64,000 nt of DNA from Anaerosolibacter carboniphilus (GTDB lineage Bacteria > Bacillota > Clostridia > Peptostreptococcales > Thermotaleaceae): the NCBI RefSeq assembly GCF_014205875.1, contig NZ_JACHEN010000027.1, forward strand, positions 1-64,000. The letters run 5' to 3'. Below are positions 8,295 through 15,605 of this stretch, in pieces. The translations under genes were made by a program, and so were the position numbers. Under the pieces are notes generated by a model, which made no database searches, was not told the origin of the DNA, and saw nothing but the letters and a program-made list of their open reading frames with translations. The first letter of the stretch is position 1. Every line of letters starts with the position of its first letter.

Positions 8295-8302
8295 CACCTC
8301 CT
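8295..8302 (-). promoter_or_regulatory. remote ribosome binding site of HD-GYP gene
   Basis: AGGAGGTG on the minus strand lies about 34 nt from the start codon. The in-frame path from its own GTG ends at TGA within nine codons. A 5-bp hairpin (ACAGT, TTTAAT, ACTGT) sits between it and the ATG. Confidence 0.5.
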
Positions 8303-8321
8303 ATAAACTTGATTATTAAAT

Positions 8322-8354
8322 ATAAAAATAAAACACCTATGAAAATCATAGGTG
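8322..8354 (-). terminator. riboswitch-associated intrinsic terminator
   Basis: CACCTATGA/TCATAGGTG stem (8334-8354). On the minus strand it is followed by TTTTATTTTTAT. It lies between the c-di-GMP aptamer and the coding region, so it is the likely expression platform. Confidence 0.8.
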
Positions 8355-8401
8355 CCTAATCAGTTAACACTATAGCAAGCAGCTAATAAGGAAGTTTAAC
8401 A

Positions 8402-8488
8402 GTTTTGGCAACCTGGCAATCATAGAAAAATCTTTCCGTAGACCCATGGCTTTGCGTCCTTATCTTTCAATAAGTTTGCCTTTATCAA
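8402..8488 (-). ncRNA. c-di-GMP-I (GEMM) riboswitch aptamer
   Basis: Read on the minus strand, the aptamer opens with AAAGGCAAAC. A P2 hairpin CUUAUUGAAAGAUAAG has a GAAA-type loop, followed by the hallmark GGACGCAAAGCC. A second arm (CAUGGGUCUACGG ... CUAUG) and a closing GCCAGGUUGCC follow. These are the conserved blocks of the GEMM/c-di-GMP-I class. It sits upstream of the HD-GYP-like gene, with a terminator between. Confidence 0.92.
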
Positions 8489-8835
8489 TGATATATAAAC
8501 TTTGTGCTATATCGATATATTTTTTATATTCCGCCATTCACTTTTTAAGCAAAAATTAACCAAATAAAAGATGACTAGAATCAAGTCCATTATAATTGAC
8601 AGTATTTTTGGGGCATATAAATTTTGGACATATAAATCGTCCTCTTTTTTGTTTATTAGAGATTACGTAAATACTATTAATTTTGGGTCCCCCGAAACAG
8701 CTTTTAAATAATTTTGATTAAAGGTTTTGCATTTTCAAAGTTCTGTATTCTAACAATACGTATCATTAAATTCGAGCATCATAGTTCAAAAGTCCTATGC
8801 TTGGTCAACTCATAATTTAAAAATACTCTAATACA

Positions 8836-8880
8836 ATGCGGCAAAGGAGTGGTTCCACTCTGTCGTTAAATATGCATTTA
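8836..8880. repeat. REP-like palindromic repeat, copy 3
   Basis: ATGCGGCAAAGG ... CTGTCGTTAAATATGCATTT, the same ends as copies 1 and 2. Its inner hairpin is GAGTGG-TT-CCACTC, again different in sequence but paired. Confidence 0.7.
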
Positions 8881-8895
8881 TTATAATCACTAGAA

Positions 8896-8929
8896 AAAAG
8901 CTATGCATATCATAGCTTTTCTTTTTTTA
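8896..8929 (+). terminator. terminator upstream of recombinase gene
   Basis: AAAAGCTATG/CATAGCTTTT stem followed by CTTTTTTTAT, 45 nt before the recombinase start. No gene ends here, so it may attenuate recombinase transcription or shield the gene from read-through. Confidence 0.75.
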
Positions 8930-8973
8930 TACCGCTATAATTGTATTAACGATTAAATAAAGAAGGTGATGCT

Positions 8974-10419
8974 ATGCAAACCGCTGCCTTATATATCAGA
9001 GTAAGTACAGACGAACAAACAGAGTACAGCCCGGTTGCCCAGAAAAAAGCGTTACTGGAATACGCTAAGAAAAATAGAATCCTTGTACCTTCTGAATATA
9101 TTTTTATTGATGAAGGTATCTCAGGCCGTAAAGCAGAAAAAAGACCGGCTTTTATGGAAATGATCAAGTTGGCCAAAAGGAAACCAAAACCTTTTGATAT
9201 GATTTTGGTTCATAAGTTTGACCGTTTTTCTCGTTCTAGAGAGGATAGCGTTGTATATAAATCTCTTCTTAGGAAAGATTGTGGAATTAAAGTAATAAGC
9301 ATTACAGAGCAGATTGAGGACGACAAGTTTTCCATTATTCTAGAATCTATGTTGGAAGCCATGGCAGAGTATTACTCCCTTAACCTATCAGATGAGGTTA
9401 AGAAAGGCATGACTGAGAAAGCAAAGCGCGGTGGATTACAAACAGGGGCTCCTTACGGTTATGAAGTGATAGAAAAAGGTAAACTTTCGGTAGTAGAAAG
9501 CGAAGCCAAAATAGTACAATACATGTTTGATCAGTTTTTGAAACATAACGAGAGCTTCTATAGGATTGCAAAGAAAATCAATGAAATGGGCGCTTCTACA
9601 AAGAGAGGTAAATCCTTTGACAATAGGGGTGTCGAGTATATTTTAAGAAATCCTGTGTATATTGGAAAGCTACGCTGGACACCCACTGGCAGTATGAAAA
9701 GAGATTTTGACAATGAAAACACGCTAGTTATCGATGCAGATCATGAGCCGATTATCAGCCTTGATACGTTTGAATCTGTGCAAGAAAAGATACTATCCAG
9801 GGCAAGATTTCAAAAACCTAAACAAAGACCTTTAGACGAATGCAAGCACTGGCTATCGGGTTTAGTTAGATGCAGTAATTGCGATTCCACGTTAGTTTAT
9901 ACTACAACAAAAGCGCCTACCTTCCAGTGTCGTGGATACGCTGGCGGAAGGTGTGACATATCCCATAGTATCACAGTTAAAAAAATTGAACATGCCATCC
10001 TGAACGGTTTGCTTGAATTTATGGAAAGCGTAGAAATGAAAAACTATAACATTAGGACCAATAGAAACGCTGATCTCGAAATTGAGTCTCTTAAAAAGCA
10101 ATTGGATAAGATAAGTACCAAACTTGAAAGGGCAAAACAAGCCTTCCTATCTGCAGTAGATACTATTGAAGAATATAAAGCCACTAAGGAGCTTTTACAA
10201 AATGAAGAGTTTCAAATAAAGGCAAGAATAGATGAGCTAGTGAGTAGTCAAAATGAAAGGAACGTTGATGAGCACAAAGCGAAGGTTAATTTGGTTTATA
10301 ACGTCTTGATTTCAGAAGATGTTCCCATGATCGAGAAACAAAAGTCTATCAGAACTATTATTTCAGAGATAGTTTATAATAAGTCCAATGATGATTTAGA
10401 AATCGAGTATTGCCTATAA
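8974..10419 (+). CDS. large serine recombinase (site-specific)
   Basis: 481 residues. The resolvase catalytic domain (about 1-150) has YIRVSTDEQ with nucleophile Ser11 and the conserved Arg pair region FDRFSRS. The recombinase domain follows (about 160-280: GAPYGYEV, NEMGASTKRGKSFDNRGVEYIL). A zinc ribbon (CSNCD ... FQCRGYAGGRC, about 305-330) and a coiled coil (about 360-430) complete the large serine integrase plan. Its stop codon is seven bases from the end of a truncated cotJC frame on the other strand. The position matches recombinases that excise intervening elements during sporulation (SpoIVCA/skin, SprA/SPbeta). No phage genes are seen in the 9 kb to the left. ATG follows AAGGTG. Confidence 0.9.
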   Translation: MQTAALYIRVSTDEQTEYSPVAQKKALLEYAKKNRILVPSEYIFIDEGISGRKAEKRPAFMEMIKLAKRKPKPFDMILVHKFDRFSRSREDSVVYKSLLRKDCGIKVISITEQIEDDKFSIILESMLEAMAEYYSLNLSDEVKKGMTEKAKRGGLQTGAPYGYEVIEKGKLSVVESEAKIVQYMFDQFLKHNESFYRIAKKINEMGASTKRGKSFDNRGVEYILRNPVYIGKLRWTPTGSMKRDFDNENTLVIDADHEPIISLDTFESVQEKILSRARFQKPKQRPLDECKHWLSGLVRCSNCDSTLVYTTTKAPTFQCRGYAGGRCDISHSITVKKIEHAILNGLLEFMESVEMKNYNIRTNRNADLEIESLKKQLDKISTKLERAKQAFLSAVDTIEEYKATKELLQNEEFQIKARIDELVSSQNERNVDEHKAKVNLVYNVLISEDVPMIEKQKSIRTIISEIVYNKSNDDLEIEYCL

Positions 10420-10426
10420 AAACATA

Positions 10427-10456
10427 TCATATCCTGTTGCAATAGGGACCACCTAA
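10427..10456. other. putative attachment site within cotJC
   Basis: The point where cotJC similarity ends carries the imperfect dyad CCTGTTGCAATAGG (10433-10446), with GGACCACC next to it on the cotJC side. Large serine recombinases use such short imperfect inverted repeats as att sites. The exact crossover dinucleotide cannot be fixed from one end. Confidence 0.5.
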
Positions 10457-10540
10457 TTGAGTCATGATATATTGGGCAGTTTTTGGGTCTTTACATGAAA
10501 TTTTAACGGGATATTCCAATTTTTTTTCATAGATCCACAT
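10427..10540 (-). pseudogene. cotJC: cotJC 5' fragment, interrupted by recombinase element
   Basis: 37 codons. Residues 1-33 match the start of the spore coat protein CotJC (MWIYEKKLEYPVKI then MTQLGGP). The sequence then leaves the family (YCNRI) and stops, whereas full CotJC has about 190 residues with a manganese-catalase-like ferritin fold. The break is at the end of the serine recombinase gene, so the rest was probably displaced to the far end of an inserted element beyond the left edge. GAGGGGG overlapping the cotJB stop serves as ribosome site. If the element excises during sporulation, this is the 5' half of a functional split gene, not a dead gene. Confidence 0.85.
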
Positions 10541-10557
10541 ATGCAATTATTCCCCCT

Positions 10558-10815
10558 CTAGTATTGAATTTCCCAAGGCCAAGGTCCTTCAACCCATTTC
10601 CATGGGTATTGGCTTTGAGAACACCCGAAATTCTTCAAAGGACCATATAAGCTCTCATATTGAGTTTTTAACATCATTAACCGATGGGTATATGTGTTGT
10701 AATCCATAAGGGCTTTTTGATCCATTGGATGGGTATCTAAATATAAGTTTAGGTCTACACAAGCAAATTCAAGTTCCTGCATTCTTTTTAACATCTCTGC
10801 TCTCTCTTTATTCAT
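10558..10815 (-). CDS. cotJB: spore coat protein CotJB
   Basis: 85 residues, the usual CotJB length. Family marks are ELEFACVDLNLYLDTHP in the N-terminal helix, the YNTYTHRL helix and the aromatic C-terminus PWKWVEGPWPWE. It lies between cotJA (12 nt upstream) and the cotJC fragment (17 nt downstream) in one leftward operon. In spore formers this operon is expressed in the mother cell, and the proteins sit in the inner coat. ATG follows GGGGGG. Confidence 0.95.
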   Translation of the reverse strand: MNKERAEMLKRMQELEFACVDLNLYLDTHPMDQKALMDYNTYTHRLMMLKTQYESLYGPLKNFGCSQSQYPWKWVEGPWPWEIQY

Positions 10816-10827
10816 GAAATTCCCCCC

Positions 10828-11034
10828 CTATCCTTTATAATCTTCATCATAATAGTATGGTGGCCAAGGTTTTACCAGCTCTGGGAATAGGGTACCTACT
10901 TGTAATGCCATGGGCAATGGATACTTAAGCATATACATTTGGTAAGGTACATAAGCCCTGGCAAGCATATATCTCAACTGTTCTATTTCAGCTGGAACAG
11001 GATGATGTTCATAGGTTTGATCTAGATATTTCAA
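10828..11034 (-). CDS. cotJA: spore coat-associated protein CotJA
   Basis: 68 residues. The conserved C-terminal half of CotJA is clear: LARAYVPYQMY, a Pro-rich turn, LQVGTLFPELVKPW and a Tyr-rich end. Start is TTG 11034, preceded by AAAGGGGGAA. It is first gene of cotJABC, although the third gene is interrupted. CotJA is needed for CotJC assembly in the model system, so the operon should be useful only if cotJC can be restored. Confidence 0.9.
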   Translation of the reverse strand: MKYLDQTYEHHPVPAEIEQLRYMLARAYVPYQMYMLKYPLPMALQVGTLFPELVKPWPPYYYDEDYKG

Positions 11035-11148
11035 GTGCGCTTCCCCCTTTTATATTATTTCTATCTTGCAATACCATCATATTCAAAAAAAGAAATTTAG
11101 AAACTTATTCGTAGAAATTTTGCAGGAGTTACCCCTCAACAATAACAG

Positions 11149-11175
11149 AAGCTGCCTGATCACTTCAGACAGCTT
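11149..11175 (-). terminator. terminator of prsW
   Basis: AAGCTGCCTGA/TCAGACAGCTT stem with one mismatch, 39 nt after the prsW stop. The T-tract on the minus strand is weak. Confidence 0.5.
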
Positions 11176-11213
11176 TCATTTTAGCATTCTTTTATTTCTT
11201 ACGGGAACTCATG

Positions 11214-11924
11214 TCAATCTGTTGGTCCTTCCATGGCTCTTGTATAAATCTCCCTAGATTCTTTTTTGTATTCATTGAGCTTCCGTAGATTGATAATCCA
11301 CAGATATAGAACAAATGGAAAGAATAACGCCATTAGAACAGGAATCTTAGCCATCAGAATAAAGTCAAAGATTCCATGCAGTATCACTGGAATAGATAAT
11401 GCTCTGCGAAGAAAATGCTTTCTTGATGATTCATCTTTGGCGAATCTTGATAAAGATAGATAATATCCCATGGTTACGCCAAATAGCATATGGGCAGGTA
11501 CAGACAAAATTCCCCGGTATAAACCCACATAAGGATTGGCTGCAAATCGAAATACTACATACATGATGTTTTCAATTGTTGCAAATCCAAGAGCAGCGTA
11601 TACTGCATATATGATCCCATCCAGCTTCTCATCGAAAGCCCTATGGTAATAGGCGGTTCTCAATACCACACTTCTCTTAAAGAATTCTTCTGTAAAACCT
11701 GCCACAATAAATGCAGTATAGGCAGCAGACAGTACACCTCCAAAAATGTTAAAAGATAATAAAAAACGTTCGACAATAGCAGTGGGAATTACTGATAAAG
11801 CACCTAAGAAAAATACCTTCATCAATAGATGTAGGGGCTCACGATCATATCGGTCCGTCAAATATGCTGCCAAAGCCAATGCAAGTCCTGGAGAAATTGC
11901 GATAATAAATAACCTTGTAATCAC
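11214..11924 (-). CDS. prsW: PrsW-family intramembrane metalloprotease
   Basis: 236 residues with about seven membrane helices. The conserved metal-binding marks are FTEEFFKR (EExxK type, about residue 80), the ATIENIMYV helix, PAHMLFG and a late HGIFDFIL. PrsW proteases cut membrane anti-sigma factors (RsiW in Bacillus) at site 1. No anti-sigma/ECF sigma pair is in the window, so the substrate is unknown. GTG 11924 follows GAGAGG. It is a single gene upstream of, but not clearly co-transcribed with, the cotJ operon. Confidence 0.85.
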   Translation of the reverse strand: MITRLFIIAISPGLALALAAYLTDRYDREPLHLLMKVFFLGALSVIPTAIVERFLLSFNIFGGVLSAAYTAFIVAGFTEEFFKRSVVLRTAYYHRAFDEKLDGIIYAVYAALGFATIENIMYVVFRFAANPYVGLYRGILSVPAHMLFGVTMGYYLSLSRFAKDESSRKHFLRRALSIPVILHGIFDFILMAKIPVLMALFFPFVLYLWIINLRKLNEYKKESREIYTRAMEGPTD

Positions 11925-12113
11925 ATGATCATCCTCTCTTTTCTCAACTAGTCATAGTATTTGTATGTGAAAGAAATATTAAAATAGGTTATTATTTACA
12001 ATCATTTTGCTTTCTCTTTATTTCCCCATCTATGATAAAAAATCCTTTACTTTCCCGTGTAATTTCTGAAAAAATACGGATAATAAATCTATATAGGTAA
12101 GGAGGTTTTGCAG

Positions 12114-12308
12114 ATGGACGAAAGAAGAATCTACGCTAGCTACGTAAATAATACTGATGTAAATGGCTATATTAGTGAGTTAATTCATGAGGACAAACAA
12201 GTTCATGGAGACAAAGAAAAAAATAAGAAAAATGGGCAATCAAAAAAGGTAATGTTTTGCAGTGATTGTATCAATGATGACCTCACTAGCCTAGATATTA
12301 CAGTTTAA
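12114..12308 (+). CDS. small hypothetical protein with CxxC
   Basis: 64 residues, charged and probably soluble. A middle segment rich in Lys, Asn and Glu is followed by VMFCSDCINDD, a single CxxC that could bind metal as a dimer. I do not recognise the family. A strong site AAGGAGG lies nine bases before ATG 12114. An in-frame TTG six bases earlier is not needed. It ends just before a strong bidirectional terminator. Confidence 0.65.
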   Translation: MDERRIYASYVNNTDVNGYISELIHEDKQVHGDKEKNKKNGQSKKVMFCSDCINDDLTSLDITV

Positions 12309-12321
12309 TCATCTCTATGTC

Positions 12322-12349
12322 AAATGGTGAGATTTACTTCTCACCATTT
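12322..12349. terminator. bidirectional terminator
   Basis: AAATGGTGAGA/TCTCACCATTT stem with T-rich sequence after it. It serves the small plus-strand gene and the leftward uraA. Confidence 0.85.
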
Positions 12350-12355
12350 TTATTT

Positions 12356-13609
12356 TTATTCCTCAATTCTGATCACATGAAGCTTTTCAAATCCTTCAAA
12401 TATAATGCTTAGCAGAATGGAAACAATCGTTGCAAGGGCCATGCCCTTTAATTCCAGATTACCAATATTCACATGGATCCCGCTTAGACCGATCACCAGT
12501 ACTGCTGAGGTTAAAACTAAATTTTTAGAATTACTATAATCCACCTTTTCTTCCACTAACATGCGAATACCCGAAGAAGCGATAACTCCAAACAATAGTA
12601 ATGATACGCCTCCCATAACTGGCGTAGGAATGGTCTGAATAGCTGCCGTCAGTTTTCCAATAAAGGATAATAAAATTGAGAAAATAGCAGCTCCGCCAAT
12701 CACCCAAACGCTATAAACACCAGTAATCGCCATTACCCCAATATTCTCCCCATAGGTGGTAGTGGGCACAGACCCAAAAAATCCTGATAATGTGGTTGAA
12801 ATTCCATCCCCCAGCATCGTGCGGTGCAACCCTGGATCCTTTTTTAAATCATGACCTACAATATTGCTTGTCACAATCAAGTGACCAATATGTTCCGATA
12901 TAACGACGAGGGTTGCAGGCAGAATAATCAAAATAGCATCCCATTGAAAAATCGGCCGATAAAATTCAGGCATTTGAAGCCAATCGGCTTTGGCTACTGC
13001 ACTAAAATCTACAATTCCCATAAAAATTGAAAGTACATATCCTGAAATAATTCCAATAAGAATAGGGATTGCAGATAAAAAACCTCTAAAGGTCACTGAT
13101 CCTATCGTTACGATCAAAAATGTGATAATAGATACAGTAATTACCTTGGTATCTATCGTTTCCCCTGTAAATCCGGCCATTTCTGCAGCAACAGGTGCCA
13201 GTTCAAGGCCAATGATCGCAACGATGGCGCCCATGGCTGCAGGTGGAAAGACCACATCCATCCATTTTGTACCCATGGTTCCGATGATAATGGCAACCAC
13301 TGAGAAAACAACTCCTGAAACAATGAAACCGCCTAACACTGTATTATATCCATATTTCCCCATGATGACCAGAGCAGGAGAAATAAACGCAAAGCTTGAG
13401 CCCAGAAACGCAGGAACCTTCTTCTTTGTGATAAAAATAAACAGTAAAGTTCCAATACCATTGAATAATAATACAATAGCTGGGTTGATTTTAAAAATGG
13501 CAGGTACTAGTACGGAAGCGCCAAACATAGCAAATAAATGCTGTATACTTAGTGGCAAGGCTTCCCAAAAAGGTAGTTTTTCTTCTACATCAATCTTTCT
13601 TCTTTTCAT
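12356..13609 (-). CDS. uraA: uracil permease (NAT/NCS2 family)
   Basis: 417 residues with about 14 hydrophobic segments. The N-terminal LPLSIQHLFAMFGASVLVP is diagnostic of uracil-xanthine permeases. The substrate-site helices carry SEHIGHLIV (the Glu-His-Ile-Gly-His motif) and GSVPTTTYGENIGVMAITG, as in UraA. It imports uracil by proton symport. Start at ATG 13609 (MKRRKID) is five bases after GGAGGG. An earlier in-frame ATG at 13642 lacks such a site. A big hairpin lies about 62 nt upstream, and I saw no PyrR-type binding loop. Confidence 0.92.
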   Translation of the reverse strand: MKRRKIDVEEKLPFWEALPLSIQHLFAMFGASVLVPAIFKINPAIVLLFNGIGTLLFIFITKKKVPAFLGSSFAFISPALVIMGKYGYNTVLGGFIVSGVVFSVVAIIIGTMGTKWMDVVFPPAAMGAIVAIIGLELAPVAAEMAGFTGETIDTKVITVSIITFLIVTIGSVTFRGFLSAIPILIGIISGYVLSIFMGIVDFSAVAKADWLQMPEFYRPIFQWDAILIILPATLVVISEHIGHLIVTSNIVGHDLKKDPGLHRTMLGDGISTTLSGFFGSVPTTTYGENIGVMAITGVYSVWVIGGAAIFSILLSFIGKLTAAIQTIPTPVMGGVSLLLFGVIASSGIRMLVEEKVDYSNSKNLVLTSAVLVIGLSGIHVNIGNLELKGMALATIVSILLSIIFEGFEKLHVIRIEE

Positions 13610-13670
13610 ATATGCCCTCCTATTTTCCGTTATCATCCTCATCTTATTTTGACCCTAATGGCTTATAATT

Positions 13671-13706
13671 ATGAGAGTCCATTGGGGCTAGCCAATGGAC
13701 TCTCAT
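13671..13706 (-). terminator. large hairpin between hypothetical gene and uraA
   Basis: 15-bp perfect stem ATGAGAGTCCATTGG / CCAATGGACTCTCAT with a 6-nt loop, two bases after the stop of the gene at 13709. The following minus-strand sequence AATTATAAG is only weakly T-rich. It may work as terminator or mRNA stabiliser, or as a control hairpin for uraA. Confidence 0.6.
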
Positions 13707-13708
13707 AG

Positions 13709-14281
13709 TCAATATCTCTCGTTGATATAGTTTTCAATAATTGATTTTCTCTTTCCTTCCAGCCAAACGCCCTCTTCCTTTAAGCGTTCCATCAGCCAGG
13801 GGTTTTTTGAATGAAATACTACATTTTCATAGTCCTTTAAAACGATCTCAAAGAGCTTGTCCTTTAAATTCTCTGATTTCACTTTGATATAATACGCCTC
13901 TACCTTATAAAAATCTAAATATTCTAGAAGCTTTAGCGTGGACTTATCTTTTTGTTGATAGAAATAATTGGCCTCTTCCAGCATTTTTTTAGCAATATTG
14001 GGATGTTTTTGAATGAGCTTTGCATCCTTGGATCGCATGTAGTTGTATTTTGCCAACATATTATAGTACTGATAGTTGTAGATTCCTTTTTCAAAGGAAT
14101 CAATTCTCTGATACGGTTTGAGGTTTAGGCTTTGTATGAAAGCATAATGTTCTTCAATAAACTCTCTTTTTGTAATATCCCCTTTTTTGAACTGTCGGAA
14201 CAGAGACTCCCGATGTTTAAAGAACTTGTCAAACACATTTTCTTGAATACGATAGTTCAATGTAAACACACCCGATTTCAT
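13709..14281 (-). CDS. hypothetical protein conserved in Clostridia
   Basis: 190 residues, soluble, helical, rich in Lys, Tyr and Phe. The N-terminal YRIQENVFDKFFKHRESLFR is followed by repeated helices with paired Tyr residues (YNYQYYNMLAKYNYM). There is no signal peptide or metal motif. The pattern resembles an uncharacterised clostridial family (possibly DUF6648), but I cannot confirm it. No ribosome site is obvious before ATG 14281. A TTG eight codons in follows GGGTG, so the start is uncertain. Confidence 0.6.
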   Translation of the reverse strand: MKSGVFTLNYRIQENVFDKFFKHRESLFRQFKKGDITKREFIEEHYAFIQSLNLKPYQRIDSFEKGIYNYQYYNMLAKYNYMRSKDAKLIQKHPNIAKKMLEEANYFYQQKDKSTLKLLEYLDFYKVEAYYIKVKSENLKDKLFEIVLKDYENVVFHSKNPWLMERLKEEGVWLEGKRKSIIENYINERY

Positions 14282-14339
14282 CTAGTCTATGCTTATAGCT
14301 TGCGGTGAAGTTCTTTATATTATGTATTATCCGTTACAA

Positions 14340-14669
14340 CTATGCAAAGCGTTCTCCATTTTCATAATAAGATTTTTCTTGCAACACATGAAAAAACACT
14401 TCTACACTGCTATATCCCATTTCATGCACGATCCGAGTAATCTCTCTGGCCACTTTGTCTTGAACGTCTTGACCTCTATCAAACCAAGCAACTTCTATAA
14501 AAGGATCGCCCGGCACAATACTTCCATCACAAATAAAAGTGGAAGGCATCCATTCAATGGTAAAATATTCCCGCGGACATCCAACAATCTTTTCTAGGAC
14601 ATCCACTAGTTCCTTACTAGCATTACAAACTTTTTCCAAGTCAACGCCTCTCATCTTAATCTGGGGCAT
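14340..14669 (-). CDS. DUF1904 family protein (tautomerase-like)
   Basis: 109 residues. The opening MPQIKMRGVDLEKV, the ECP-like GCPREYFTIEWMPSTFI stretch and FIEVAWFDRGQDVQDKVA are hallmarks of DUF1904. This family is distantly related to the tautomerase/MIF fold and keeps an N-terminal proline after Met. Function is not established. Start at ATG 14669 gives Pro2 and lies six bases after AAGGAGGTG. The upstream GTG lies within that ribosome site. Confidence 0.75.
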   Translation of the reverse strand: MPQIKMRGVDLEKVCNASKELVDVLEKIVGCPREYFTIEWMPSTFICDGSIVPGDPFIEVAWFDRGQDVQDKVAREITRIVHEMGYSSVEVFFHVLQEKSYYENGERFA

Positions 14670-14806
14670 GTAATCCACCTCCTTTTTATTATTGTATCCT
14701 TAAAACTATCAAAAGCAAAGGAAAATATGATATACTTACATGCATAAACGAATGCTTTTATGAACTATCAATGGATAGATTGAACATATATAAGGAGGTT
14801 TTGACT

Positions 14807-15577
14807 TTGTCTAGATTTCAAGGAAAGGTTGTCATTATTACCGGAGGTGCTCAAGGAATCGGCATGGCTATCTCCAGATTTTTTGCCCAGGAAGGTGCTT
14901 TGGTGGTGATTGCAGATATTGATCAGGACGCCGCCAGGGAAAATGAAACATATATTCTTCAGCAGGGAGGGAAATGCATATCCATTGCCACCGATGTAGC
15001 TTGTGAAACATCAGTGGTTCAACTTATGGATACCGTCGGTCAAAAATATGGTCACATTGATATCTTAGTCAATAACGCTGCTGTGCCTTTTAGCAAGGAT
15101 ATCGAAACTCGTACCATGGATGAATGGCATCATACCCTGGCTGTTAATCTTACAGGGCCCTATATGGCTGTCAAGTATGGCTTGCCTTACATGAAAAATA
15201 TTGAAGCATCCATTATCAATATCGCATCTACACGCGCTCTAATGTCTGAACCAAATACAGAGCCTTACTCTGCATCTAAAGGTGGTCTTTTGTCACTTAC
15301 CCATTCCTTAGCTATCAGTCTAGGAAAGTATGGCATTCGTGTTAATGCCATTAGTCCCGGTTGGATCGATGTGAGCGCTTATGGAAAAGAAGGAACCCGC
15401 CAACAGGCGCTATTGTCTGATCAAGACCACAAGCAGCATCCTGCAGGAAGAGTGGGCAGACCTGAAGATATTGCAAAGGCATGTCTCTTCTTATGCTCTG
15501 AAGATGCTTCCTTCATCACAGGAACCAATTTGACCATCGATGGTGGAATGACGGTAAAAATGATTTATGAAGAATAA
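14807..15577 (+). CDS. SDR-family oxidoreductase
   Basis: 256 residues forming one Rossmann domain. The cofactor loop is GGAQGIG (about 13-19) and an Asp after beta-2 (VIADIDQD) favours NAD(H). The NNAAVP motif, catalytic Ser (IASTRA), YSASK and a C-terminal GTNLTIDGGM complete a classical short-chain dehydrogenase similar to 3-oxoacyl reductases. The substrate is unknown. Start is TTG 14807, eight bases after AAGGAGG. The ATG at 14771 lies upstream of that site. It ends into a shared weak terminator with the convergent gene. Confidence 0.85.
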   Translation: MSRFQGKVVIITGGAQGIGMAISRFFAQEGALVVIADIDQDAARENETYILQQGGKCISIATDVACETSVVQLMDTVGQKYGHIDILVNNAAVPFSKDIETRTMDEWHHTLAVNLTGPYMAVKYGLPYMKNIEASIINIASTRALMSEPNTEPYSASKGGLLSLTHSLAISLGKYGIRVNAISPGWIDVSAYGKEGTRQQALLSDQDHKQHPAGRVGRPEDIAKACLFLCSEDASFITGTNLTIDGGMTVKMIYEE

Positions 15578-15580
15578 TGT

Positions 15581-15603
15581 TCTTGGGGTCTTTTTACCCA
15601 AGA
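15581..15603. terminator. weak convergent terminator
   Basis: TCTTGGGGT and ACCCAAGA pair between the convergent SDR and YkgJ-like genes. T-rich sequence lies in the loop and the stem is short. Confidence 0.4.
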
Positions 15604-15605
15604 CC

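Larger units (their letters stand above)
8262..8973. other. long regulatory intergenic region
   Basis: Divergent spacer between the HD-GYP and recombinase genes. The left half holds the riboswitch and its terminator. The right half holds a palindromic repeat and a plus-strand terminator. From about 8490 to 8830 I see nothing recognisable beyond AT-rich sequence. Confidence 0.6.

Noticed and set aside
1-10430. Left block considered as an ordinary prophage
   Set aside because: No capsid, tail, terminase, portal or replication genes are seen. Only the serine recombinase is phage-like.
12990-13652. 220-codon plus-strand frame opposite uraA
   Set aside because: Antisense shadow of the permease, no ribosome site.
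13671-13706. Large hairpin before uraA as a PyrR attenuator
   Set aside because: The conserved PyrR-binding loop sequence is not present and the hairpin immediately follows the upstream gene's stop.
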